Below are positions 48,455 through 57,518 of a stretch of 64,000 nucleotides of DNA, one piece after another. Position 1 is the stretch's first letter; every line of letters begins with the position of its first letter. Both the position numbers and the translations under genes were made by a program. Origin of the DNA: Ilyonectria destructans (lineage: Eukaryota > Ascomycota > Sordariomycetes > Hypocreales > Nectriaceae). The notes under the pieces were generated by a model that was not told the origin of the DNA, ran no database searches, and saw nothing but the letters and a program-made list of their open reading frames with translations. Location of the stretch: contig JAHEWK010000014.1 in NCBI GenBank assembly GCA_020740775.1, forward strand, positions 124,001 through 188,000, given 5' to 3'.

Positions 48455-49053
48455 GCGATGGGTGGGATTTGATACAATGGTAGATGAGCTATCGCTTACA
48501 CTGATGGAGGAGCAAATGGCATTTACAAAGCTGTAGATGGCCGTTTCAACTGATAGATATACCCATTATTTGTCTTTAATTTGTTTAATTTAATCATTTA
48601 TGGACTCCTCAGGAGCATTTAGAAGTCATTGATTTCCGGATATGTGTTATCGCCACTTGCTCCGGATAGAGTTCAATTCCGGGAGAATGCCGAGATCGGC
48701 GATTCCAGGACCAATTCATGCTGAATTCGCGGCTCGTGTAAGAGAGCAATCCCTTGCATTATCTGGCTATATAGGCCCCCGTGTTGGATCTATCAAACGC
48801 AGCAGTAGCAGCCCAAATTGCGATGCAATTCTACCGGGTTAGTTAGTCGACGTGGTAGCAGCTTGACTCGCCGGCATGATAATCGCCTGACCACAGACCG
48901 GCACGTCGCTCAGCCTCTGGACATGGATGCGTCTTATTTTGTCTCGCCCTCGGCCATACATGTCGTCTCTCAACAACTACTCCAACTCGGCCAATATACC
49001 TACTTTCTTCCTTTCGGGGCGCAATTGGTCGCCCTTTTTAATGAATTGTGACC
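48455..49053. other. Intergenic, MFS to 2EXR gene
   Basis: The first half is AT-rich (a TTTAATTTGTTTAATTT stretch near 48575) and is probably the transporter 3' UTR. The second half is the promoter of the next gene. No feature was recognised. Confidence 0.5.
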
Positions 49054-49857
49054 ATGAGTGACGCCGAGGAAGAGCAAAGCCCGAAGCCGCGGTTCTGGCT
49101 GGAGTTCCGCACGTTTGACGACGGGCTGTCGTCGCCCGCGGCCGGAATGACGGTGACGCCGACGCTCACCGCATTTCCCCGGTTCGCGATGCTTCCTCCA
49201 GAGCTGCGCTTAAGAGTCTGGGCGTGCCTGATCCAGCCGCGCACCATCGTCGCATGCTGCCTCCAGTGCGACGAGCGGTTGCCTGAGCGGCGGCGAGAGC
49301 TGGACGAGCGGACACACGGCGATGCGGTCCCAGTGCTGCTGCAGATTAACCGCGAGTCGCGGTACCTGGCGCTGCAGCACTACGAGCTGTCGTTTAGCTG
49401 GCGCATCTCGAAGCTATTGTCAGACACCCCCGTGTCGCGGCCGGCGCGTGTGTGGTTCAACTTTGCGCTGGATACCATCTATCTGAGGGGGGAGCTGGAG
49501 GCATACGACTCGTACGGCTTCAACTCACCGATGGTGTACTTTATGCGGCGAGAGGACACGCGGCGGGTGCGGCACGTCGCTTGCGCATTCGGGGAGTTGG
49601 GCTATCCGCAGCAGGAGAGTGACCAAATCTTTGGATGCCTCTGGCACGTCGTGGATGGGTTCGCCTCAGTGGAGCGGCTGCTGCTGACGGTGGACGACGG
49701 GGACGAGGAGGACTTGCGGGGGAGCAAGTTGATGAGCAGGGATAACGTGATGCAGAAGATCTGGAATGGTTGGCTGGGCGGGTCGATGAAGATGGCGGAC
49801 AAGCAGATGGTGTTGATAAGGGAGGAGGATCTGGCCGGCTTCGTGGCGAGCCATTGA
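49054..49857 (+). CDS. 2EXR-domain protein
   Basis: A single-exon gene of 267 aa. The block FPRFAMLPPELRLRVWACL (about 46-64) is the start of the 2EXR domain, a widespread fungal domain of unknown function named for its repeated E-x-R motif; a later copy is INRESRYLAL. Several conserved Trp/Phe/Tyr follow (WFNFALDTIYL). There is no signal peptide and no membrane segment. The coding sequence is GC-rich although its upstream neighbourhood is AT-rich. These proteins often form large lineage-specific families in Sordariomycetes and Leotiomycetes. The role is unknown. The start at 49054 is the ATG that begins MSDAEEE. Confidence 0.78.
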   Translation: MSDAEEEQSPKPRFWLEFRTFDDGLSSPAAGMTVTPTLTAFPRFAMLPPELRLRVWACLIQPRTIVACCLQCDERLPERRRELDERTHGDAVPVLLQINRESRYLALQHYELSFSWRISKLLSDTPVSRPARVWFNFALDTIYLRGELEAYDSYGFNSPMVYFMRREDTRRVRHVACAFGELGYPQQESDQIFGCLWHVVDGFASVERLLLTVDDGDEEDLRGSKLMSRDNVMQKIWNGWLGGSMKMADKQMVLIREEDLAGFVASH

Positions 49858-52280
49858 GGTGTGAACTATGAGGAGGGGGAGGTCAAGGTAGGTAGGCAAT
49901 CGGGGAAAGGCGTCGTTTGTCCCTGTTGTTAGGTTGGTTACGCATTTTGGGCTCTGGAAGCCTGATGTTGGATTGTGTAGATAGGGCGTGCATCTTGTTC
50001 TCCGACGACACGATAGGCATGGCCGGCAACTGTCGGGATGTTTTTTTCCTACGATGACGAAGTAGTTCAGATCGATCTTGGGACATTGCTAAGTGCCATG
50101 ATCCTGGTATCTAGGGCGGCATCTAGGCGGTATCTAGATGTGTGCTGGCGGCATCGTGCGATAGTTACGTCGACGACATGGGCGATTGCACTCGGATAGA
50201 GAAGGTAGATGCATTAGATATTACGTTGGGCAGCGAAACTGAAAATGAAGGCCTCTCGGATAGCCCCAGGCCCGATGTGCGTGAGATGTCCTTCGCGCCG
50301 AGCGATGCCTTGGCTGTCTCAGCCATCAGCCAGCTGTCTTAGTTCTCTGTGACATGTCGCCTCGGCTATGGCTGAAGTGTTGAGGCATGGAGTCGTGGCC
50401 GGCGGACGAGGCGCGTGGTGAAGCTGGGCTGGGTAGTTGTGGTTCTGCCAGCTGCATCTGGCTCCGGCGCGCCAAAGGGAATAAAGGAACGGGCCGATGG
50501 CCTCTAAAGAACCAGGGCGGGTGCATTACCAATTCATCATTGTGGACCCTCGCCTGCATCTTCTAACGCGGCCGTTCAGAAGGCAATGCGCAGGGCTGGG
50601 GAATGAAGCTGTCCTGAACATGGAACCGGATTTCATAGACGGCGATGATACCTGACCATGTCCACCCCACTTGGAATCCCACTCGCTCCCAGTTCTCCCG
50701 CCTCACACATCCGCGCAAGGCATCACATCGCCATTTATTACCCTGATGGTTGGTTGCCTGCAGAACGCGCGCACGGCAACGAGGCAGCACACAGGGCGAT
50801 CGATTTGGCTACCTGCGTAGTGGGTGGCGGACAAGCCACAGAGGGAGAGAGGGGGGGGGGGGGGGTCTGCAGCAACTCAGCCGCAGCCTCCCAGCAGCGC
50901 CGGAGAGATTTCGTCAAGCCCTGACTTTGCTTGTCGCAAGTCGTGCAGCAGTAGCAGCATCAGCAGCAGTGAATTGGTGCCAGTCAAGACGTGTAACCCC
51001 ACGAGTGAGAGATCCGGAAGCTCCCAACAACACGCAAACGGGGCTCTTCCCCCAATGACGTGCCCCCAATATCCCAAGAGACAAAGGTGCGAGCCAGAGA
51101 TTCATCCAGATGGGTTGGTTGCCCCGCCACTCCATTGGGCAGCGAGGGTCGCCGAAAAGTTCCAGGTTGCCACGCCACCGACCCCAGTGGCAACCCCCGC
51201 CCCCCCAGTGGACCCCCAGTGGAACCCCCCTACCCACAGAGCGCTGTGGAAGCCCCGCGAAAGACCCATGAGGAAAAATGCCAGGCAACATGCATTTTTG
51301 ACAGCTAGTTACTGGCTTGGTCATGGTATCCGGCCGGGCAGGCTTCCTTGTCTGGCGAGGCCGACAGGAGCAGGCCAGGCGCGTAGCAGGCAGGGAGAAT
51401 ATGCGCTACGAGAGAAGGGAGGGAACGGGGGGGTAAACCAGGGGCAGTGCAGCGCATCCAACCCTCCCAGGAGTGCATACAAAGTACAACCCGCGGTGCT
51501 ACCATGTACGTACAGGTGTCTAAATTACAGCGCCAGCTGCAGTGCAGTGCCGCTCTCGAACAGGGCGGGAGGCTCAATGCAAATAGAGTGCGGCTAACTT
51601 GCACTGCGCATTATGTCCGTGACGTCGTTGCTGATGAATTGATGATTGATGGATGATGGATGGATTGCATTCCCCTTTGGTTACCTGGCCCGTCGCCACC
51701 CAAGAAATCATGACGCCCCAAACCCGAGAAGGTTGAGTGGAGGGGTAGCCCAGAGCCAGAGTCAGAGTCAGGTCAGCGAGGGAGGCAGACGCATGCAAGA
51801 GGCACCTACAGAGCGCGGAGCACAGAGCACAGGCACAGCACAGCACAGGGCAAAGAGAGGGATGGAATCAAGGAGGGGCAGCGAGGCAAGAATCAAAGGG
51901 AACCTGGAAAGCTACTAGCCTGGCGGAGGTGGGGCAATGTACCCGGTACAAAGCTGACGCTGGCTTCGTCAGGCTGTCCAGGCGGCCGCGCCCTTGAAAT
52001 GCGGCGGTGCGACCGCTGTGACCGCTGTGTGTGCCTGAGCGCCAAGGTACTGGGCACCTCTGCGCTGCCCACGCCGCACACCCCGCCGCCGGCTGCCCCG
52101 CGATGGAATTTTTCACGGCATGACATCAACGAGGAGCACAGAGAAGACGAGCGACGAGCGACGAACAAACGGAGCGCGCCGAGGAGGAAATACAGGGGCC
52201 ACTTTTCCAGCTCAGGAAGTTGCCAGAAGCCGCCGCAGGCAAACAATGTGTTTTTTTTTGGTACGCTTGGGGGCGGTTGC
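49858..52280. other. 2.4-kb intergenic region with homopolymer and C-rich repeats
   Basis: No gene was recognised. It contains a 15-nt G run at 50851-50865, a C-rich segment with repeated CCCAGTGG units at about 51180-51235, and GA/CA-rich imperfect repeats at about 51745-51850. It is GC-rich overall and leads into the Hsp70 promoter. Confidence 0.5.
50851..50865 (+). repeat. 15-nt poly-G run
   Basis: An uninterrupted run of 15 guanines follows a GAGGGAGAGA stretch. Assembly length error is possible at such a run. Confidence 0.85.
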
Positions 52281-52418
52281 TTCGTTTCTGGGGCCTTCTA
52301 GTGGCCCGCCGGGTCTTCCAGGTGCTCGCAGCTGCTTCGCTGCCCTGCTAGAGGGTTCCCGGGCCCCTGCACGCAAGCTGGTGTGGGCTCCTTTGGAACA
52401 GCGCAGAACCGCATCGAA
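52281..52418 (+). promoter_or_regulatory. Candidate step-type heat-shock elements of the Hsp70 gene
   Basis: Heat-shock factor binds arrays of GAA/TTC blocks. Here GAA occurs at 52396, 52406 and 52416, exactly 10 nt apart, matching a step-type HSE about 170 bp before the start codon. Upstream, TTC occurs at 52286, 52296 and 52316 on the same 10-nt grid with one block missing. An AT-rich TTTATTTA at 52433-52440 could serve as the core promoter. Binding is inferred from spacing only. Confidence 0.5.
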
Positions 52419-52585
52419 CCTTGGCAGCCGCCTTTATTTAGAACCTTTCGCAACCACTGCACCGAAACTTCTCTCTTTCCAAATCATCACTCTCCCAATA
52501 CCCCCCAGAGTCTTCAAACACCTCTCCTAGATTTGAAGTATCTCCTCTCCCGTTTTCCCCGTCACATCTTCTTTTTTCATTCACA

Positions 52586-55500
52586 ATGGGTCCCGCCGTC
52601 GGTATCGATCTGGGTACCACGTACTCCTGCGTGGGTATCTTCCGCGAGGATCGGTAAGTGCTATTTTCCCACAACTCCCAAACTCAGCTATGTCGTGCAG
52701 CTGCTAACTTGCGCCCCAGATGTGATATCATTGCCAACGACCAGGGCAACCGAACCACCCCTTCCTTCGTCGGTTTCACCGACACCGAGCGTCTGATTGG
52801 TGATGCCGCCAAGAACCAGGTCGCCATGAACCCCCAGAACACCGTCTTCGACGCCAAGCGATTGATCGGCCGCAAGTTCGCCGATGCTGAGGTCCAGGCC
52901 GATATGAAGCACTTCCCCTTCAAGATTATCGACAAGGGCGGCAAGCCTATCGTCGAGGTCGAGTTCAAGGGCGAGCAGAAGACCTTCACCCCCGAGGAGA
53001 TTTCTTCCATGATCCTCACCAAGATGCGCGAGACCGCCGAGGCCTACCTCGGTGAGACTGTCAACAACGCCGTTGTCACTGTCCCTGCCTACTTCAACGA
53101 TAGCCAGCGTCAGGCTACCAAGGATGCTGGTCTCATTGCCGGCCTCAACGTCCTGCGAATCATCAACGAGCCCACCGCTGCCGCCATTGCCTACGGTCTT
53201 GACAAGAAGATCGAGGGTGAGCGCAACGTCCTGATCTTCGATCTTGGTGGTGGTACCTTCGATGTGTCTCTCCTCACCATTGAGGAGGGTATCTTCGAGG
53301 TCAAGTCCACCGCTGGTGACACCCACTTGGGTGGTGAGGATTTCGATAACCGTCTGGTTAACCACTTCGTCAATGAGTTCAAACGCAAGCACAAAAAAGG
53401 TCAGTGAATCACTTTCTTTTCCTCCCATGTTTTTTACCCGCAAGTTTTTGCTCCTCCGAGTCTTCTTCTTCCATGATCATCATCACCTCCACCATCATGG
53501 AGCATCACCTTGCTCCTTCCTCCTGGACAACGCGCCTTCCTCCTGGACATGGCTTCTCCTTCCTGGACACGCTCTTGCCATGGCATCTTTGGACAGCGTC
53601 CATGTCCTGGATCTCCCATGGCCCAGCTCTGGATTTTTTCTAAACTTGCCATCACCCATGGATGAAGCACCATGCCCCAACTCAGCGACTCAACTGGTGC
53701 CGCCAGAGTCCTGCTTCTCATCATCTGGGCCTCCATCAATGTCTCGACATATATCAACCCACGTTTTGTCCATGTTGTTTCTTCTCTTGCCAGGCTATCT
53801 ACCCTCTTCGATCTTGCTGGCTTCACCTTCTGTCCTGGTCTCTACGACACTATTTGCGCTGCTGCTCCACCAAATCTTGTCTGGGTTGAGAGCCTACCTG
53901 TCACCGTCTCCAAGAATGTCTGGGGAGTCTACATCCTGGTACTCAAGAAACATGGCTGTCCACCACTTGTCTATATCGGCTCAGGCACTGCGGTCAATCG
54001 AGGGGTCAGAGCACGTCTTTCGGAGCATGAACGTGGCATTTTGTGTCCTCGTCTTGTGCATGATGCTCGAGACAAGGGATACGAGATCACCCATATGGCA
54101 TTATTGGCCCACTGTCCCATCCCAGCACCAGCAGACACTCCAACCTTACGGACTATCATTGTCGCCATGGAGGCTGTCTTCAGTTGCGTGTTCTGGTCCA
54201 TGCACTCTCGCGACGCGTCATATGGGTTCGCTCATCTTTGTCCTTGGCCTCGAAACTCCTTTGAATGGGCTGGACTATGCTCACACTGCCCGCTCGTGGA
54301 GAGCATTCGCCCTGGAGAGGCTGATTTGGACTTCACCCCTGAGCAACTCGAGGAGATGGATGCTGCGATCAAGGAGAAGAACCGTCTCTACCAAGTGCAG
54401 TATCAAAAGACTCTTCGCGCCAATCCCACGCCACAGTTCCGAGCCAGACAGAAGCGCAACAATATCAAGCAAGTTCCTGGGACAAGACTCCGGCAGCAAG
54501 CAGCAGTGTCCAGCAAGAAGTACCACTGTCCTGCTTGCAATGTTTCTTGTCGCGATCATGCCTCTCTTTTGCGGCATAACAAGACACCACGCCATGCCAA
54601 GAAGACGCAGATGGGAGATGATGACTTTCACTGTACACCTTGCAACCTTTCGTTTCGTTACTTGTCTGCTTTCAATCAACACAAGAAGTCCAAGGGGCAT
54701 ATTGCCAAGACCAGCTGCTAACTTTCAACCTCAAGATCTCTCTTCGAATGTCCGCGCTCTGCGACGTCTCCGCACTGCCTGTGAGCGTGCCAAGCGAACT
54801 CTGTCTTCCTCCGCGCAGACCTCCATTGAGATCGACTCTCTCTTCGAGGGAATTGACTTCTACACCTCTATCACCCGTGCTCGCTTTGAGGAGCTTTGTC
54901 AGGACCTCTTCCGGTCCACTATTCAGCCTGTGGACCGCGTCCTGGCTGACGCCAAGATCGACAAAAGCCTCGTCCACGAGATTGTCCTCGTCGGTGGATC
55001 TACCCGCATTCCCCGTGTCCAGAAGCTCATTACCGACTACTTCAACGGCAAGGAGCCCAACAAGTCCATCAACCCCGACGAGGCTGTTGCCTACGGTGCT
55101 GCTGTCCAGGCCGCCATTCTGTCTGGCGACACCACTTCCAAGTCCACCAGCGAGATTCTGCTTCTCGATGTCGCCCCTCTTTCTCTCGGAATCGAGACTG
55201 CTGGTGGAATGATGACCAAGCTCATCCCCCGCAACACCACCATTCCCACCAAGAAGTCTGAGGTGTTTTCCACCTTCTCCGACAACCAGCCTGGTGTTCT
55301 CATCCAGGTCTACGAGGGTGAGCGCCAGCGCACCAAGGACAACAACCTGCTCGGAAAGTTTGAGCTTACCGGCATTCCCCCTGCCCCCCGTGGCGTTCCC
55401 CAGATTGAGGTCACCTTCGATCTTGATGCCAACGGTATCATGAACGTCTCCGCCGTTGAGAAGGGCACTGGCAAGTCCAACAAGATCATCATCACCAACG

Positions 55501-55958
55501 ACAAGGGCCGCCTGTCCAAGGAGGACATTGAACGCATGCTCAGCGATGCTGAGAAGTACAAGGAGGAGGACGAGGCCGAGGGCAAGCGCGTCGCTGCCAA
55601 GAACGGTCTTGAGTCCTACGCTTACTCTCTCCGCAACACTCTCAGCGACCCCAAGGTCGAGGAGAAGATCGAGGCCGCCGACAAAGAGACCCTCAAGACT
55701 GAGATCGACAAGGTTGTTGCTTGGCTCGACGAGAGCCAGCAGGCCACTCGCGAGGAGTACGAGGAGCACCAGAAGGAGCTCGAGGGCATTGCCAACCCCA
55801 TCATGATGAAGTTCTACGGTGCTGGTGGCGAAGGTGGTCCTGGTATGCCCGGTGGTATGCCTGGTGGTCCCGGTGGCCCTGGCGGCTTCCCTGGTGCTGG
55901 CGGCCCTGGCGCTGCTCGCCCCGGTGATGACGGCCCTACCGTCGAGGAGGTCGACTAA
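52586..55958 (+). CDS. hsp70: Cytosolic Hsp70 chaperone (SSA type), interrupted by an ORF-bearing intron
   Basis: Exons are 52586-52653, 52720-53399 and 54736-55958; 656 aa. The nucleotide-binding domain shows [62 protein letters not shown] and [13 protein letters not shown]. The substrate domain follows, then a Gly/Met/Pro-rich tail ending EEVD, the TPR co-chaperone anchor of cytosolic Hsp70. It folds nascent and stress-denatured proteins in an ATP cycle with J-proteins. Intron 1 is an ordinary 66 nt. Intron 2 is 1,336 nt and splits the D codon of KHKKDLSSN. Ligating the exons restores the family sequence exactly in frame. Codon use is strongly AAG/NNC-biased except around intron 2. The residue after SSN is V; A is usual there in fungal relatives as I recall the family. 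Confidence 0.95.
53400..54735 (+). other. 1,336-nt spliceosomal intron of hsp70 hosting a complete ORF
   Basis: The donor is G|GTCAGT at 53400, the branch site CTAAC at 54718-54722 and the acceptor CTCAAG ending at 54735. These are normal nuclear pre-mRNA signals and no group I or group II core was seen. The first 272 nt is CT-rich and contains short repeats of the kind TTCCTCCTGGAC. The remainder is filled by the 349-codon frame. Typical introns in this window are 50-80 nt, so this one is extraordinary in length. Confidence 0.9.
53672..54721 (+). CDS. GIY-YIG nuclease with two C2H2 zinc fingers, nested in hsp70 intron 2
   Basis: An intact 349-aa frame on the same strand as hsp70; the in-frame stop at 53663 puts the start at the ATG on 53672. 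Residues 83-180 form a GIY-YIG domain: GVYIL (Y87), YIGSGT (Y101), the helix [13 protein letters not shown] (R115 and H119 at the spacing of R27/H31 of I-TevI) and the metal-ligand Glu E167 in [11 protein letters not shown] Cys cluster (C190, C203, C206) may be structural. A basic helical linker (about 225-265) precedes two fingers: C286-C289-H302-H308 and C321-C324-H337-H343, each C-x2-C-x12-H-x5-H. Catalytic domain plus C-terminal DNA-binding modules is the plan of homing endonucleases. The stop overlaps the intron branch site. No stops or frameshifts break it, so it looks recently active. How it is expressed is unknown. Homing activity is inference. Confidence 0.85.
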   Translation: MPQLSDSTGAARVLLLIIWASINVSTYINPRFVHVVSSLARLSTLFDLAGFTFCPGLYDTICAAAPPNLVWVESLPVTVSKNVWGVYILVLKKHGCPPLVYIGSGTAVNRGVRARLSEHERGILCPRLVHDARDKGYEITHMALLAHCPIPAPADTPTLRTIIVAMEAVFSCVFWSMHSRDASYGFAHLCPWPRNSFEWAGLCSHCPLVESIRPGEADLDFTPEQLEEMDAAIKEKNRLYQVQYQKTLRANPTPQFRARQKRNNIKQVPGTRLRQQAAVSSKKYHCPACNVSCRDHASLLRHNKTPRHAKKTQMGDDDFHCTPCNLSFRYLSAFNQHKKSKGHIAKTSC

Positions 55959-55981
55959 ATTCTTTGATACCCCAACATCAG

Positions 55982-56079
55982 TCTCGACTTCCAGATTGGT
56001 CATCTGTCTACGATACGGAGTCTAGGGGTCTCTCGACTTCCAGGTTGGTGATGTGTCTACGATACGGAGGCTAGGGGTC
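55982..56079 (+). repeat. 49-bp tandem duplication in hsp70 3' UTR
   Basis: Two adjacent 49-bp units, 55982-56030 and 56031-56079, share TCTCGACTTCCAG, GTCTACGATACGGAG and CTAGGGGTC with only a few mismatches. They start 24 nt after the hsp70 stop codon. Confidence 0.85.
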
Positions 56080-56796
56080 TCAAGGGATGATGAGTCTAGA
56101 TTTTGCTTTTGCTTTTTAATGCATTTCACGGTCACGAACAGGGAAAAGCTCGGTGGTTTACCTGGGTTTGTACTTTAATGAATCAATGGAACAGTACACA
56201 TGAACCAAAATCTCCACTCGCTTGCAATGTGAATGCCAATGTGAAGTCTTGTATAAAAGTATCACAACGTTTCCCTTCCTAGGAGAATATCATTGTGGTT
56301 GAGAAGCTACAGTAGGGTGATGAAAGTTGAGAGTGATGTTTTACTACTGTTGAGGGGATACACGGTGTATGCACATAGACCCTATAGATATATGGGGCAG
56401 CCCACCCTCTACAGGCGGCACCGCCGCTAGAGGTTAATCAAGCACAGACAACCCTGTTGGGAGCCATCTACTTTTCATGGTGATGAGACTGGGATCCATC
56501 ACATTCCCTTTTGTGAGCCCGCGAGTTTGCGACAAGACGGTATATTTGTCCTGAATTTGTGGTCTTGGTGTTCTGCGAGAACCTCTGTTGGCGCTGCGGT
56601 GCTGTGTCGTGTGGAAGCTGATCTACGCTGCGGTGTGGAAAACAGTGGACGGCTATTCTGGTACTGCGGTACATCTCTTGTTATTATTGCTGAACCCCTG
56701 GACGCTGCGGTGTCAAACGGTTGATGGATGCTGCGGTATCAAACACATCTGTTGGAAAGAAGAAGGCTTGAAAAACCTCAACTCTATCAACTCTTC

Positions 56797-57065
56797 CTCC
56801 TCGAAACTCAACCCCTCCTCAAGAATACAACTTCTTCATGAAAACCGTCTTCCTGAGAATACAACACCTCCTCGAAAATATTCTCCTCGAAGAATGCAAC
56901 CTCTCCTCGAGAAACATCTCCTCGAGAAACTTCTCCTCAAGAAACTTCTCCTCGAAAACATAACCTCCAAGAAACTTCTCCCCTCGAAACCTCCCCTCGA
57001 GAAACCTCTCCTCGAGAAACACAACCTTCGAGAGAATCTCCTCGAAAAACACAACCTCGAAACTT
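56797..57065 (+). repeat. Degenerate ~15-bp minisatellite (CTCCTCGAGAAACTT)
   Basis: Well over a dozen degenerate copies of a ~15-bp unit with core CTCCTCGAGAAAC run for about 270 bp. The plus strand reads Leu-Leu-Glu-Lys-rich and the minus strand Phe-Leu-Glu-Glu-rich peptides, a by-product of the repeat. Confidence 0.85.
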
Positions 57066-57412
57066 GACCACTCCTCGGAGAGAGGCGAACTGAACCACGA
57101 CAACTCCGCGAGGACAGCAGGGGCGGACTGGTCCGCTGGCAGACTCCGATCTCAAGGGATACGTGAACGGGACCGCGACACTCGCGGGGTGTGGACGCAG
57201 GGAAGGTTTCATCAACAACAGCACCGAGAAGAAGACGCAAGACGACACCTCGGGACAGAAGAGATCCTGCGGACTTGGGCGAGGAGCAGTTTCGGACGTG
57301 CCTGGTGGCTGACGGGGAGTACCGCAAGACGCTCGCGAGCAAGCCGACCTGGACGGGCAGGATTGGAGAGGAGGACGACAGGACACAACCTGGACCTGTA
57401 GAATTGGAGAGG

Positions 57413-57518
57413 AGGACAACTGGACACGGCCTACCTTGAATCCGGGATCGACTGGGAGGACGGCTGGACACGGCCTACCTTAGATCCGGGATCGACTGGG
57501 AGGACGGCTGGATACTGG
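57413..57518 (+). repeat. 44-bp tandem repeat
   Basis: Units at 57413-57456 and 57457-57500 are almost identical (core GGACACGGCCTACCTT, then ATCCGGGATCGACTGGG), followed by a partial third copy. Confidence 0.85.

Noticed and set aside
48650..48700. tRNA B-box-like GAGTTCAATTCC
   Set aside because: No stem complementarity around the loop and no A box at the right distance.
53672..54721. Nuclease frame as an in-frame part of the Hsp70 polypeptide (intein-like)
   Set aside because: It is in a different phase from both flanking hsp70 exons and ends in its own stop, and hsp70 exon 2 would terminate at 53407 if unspliced.
53400..54735. Self-splicing group I or II intron hosting the nuclease
   Set aside because: Boundaries carry standard spliceosomal GT, CTAAC and AG signals, and no group I P/Q/R/S elements or group II domain V-like hairpin was seen.
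53244..55958. A continuous 904-codon plus-strand frame spanning the hsp70 intron and exon 3
   Set aside because: Its first ~500 codons are out of phase with hsp70 exon 2 and with the nuclease frame and match nothing. Only the exon 3 part is real. It is an open shadow of the GC-rich sequence and not an Hsp70 fusion.
54672..56003. 443-codon minus-strand frame opposite hsp70 exon 3
   Set aside because: Leu/Val/Gly/Asp-rich antisense shadow produced by strong codon bias; no domain and no independent signals.
56588..57471. Leu/Glu/Lys-rich plus-strand and Phe/Leu/Glu-rich minus-strand frames
   Set aside because: Both are translations of the 15-bp minisatellite; frame openness follows from a repeat length divisible by three.
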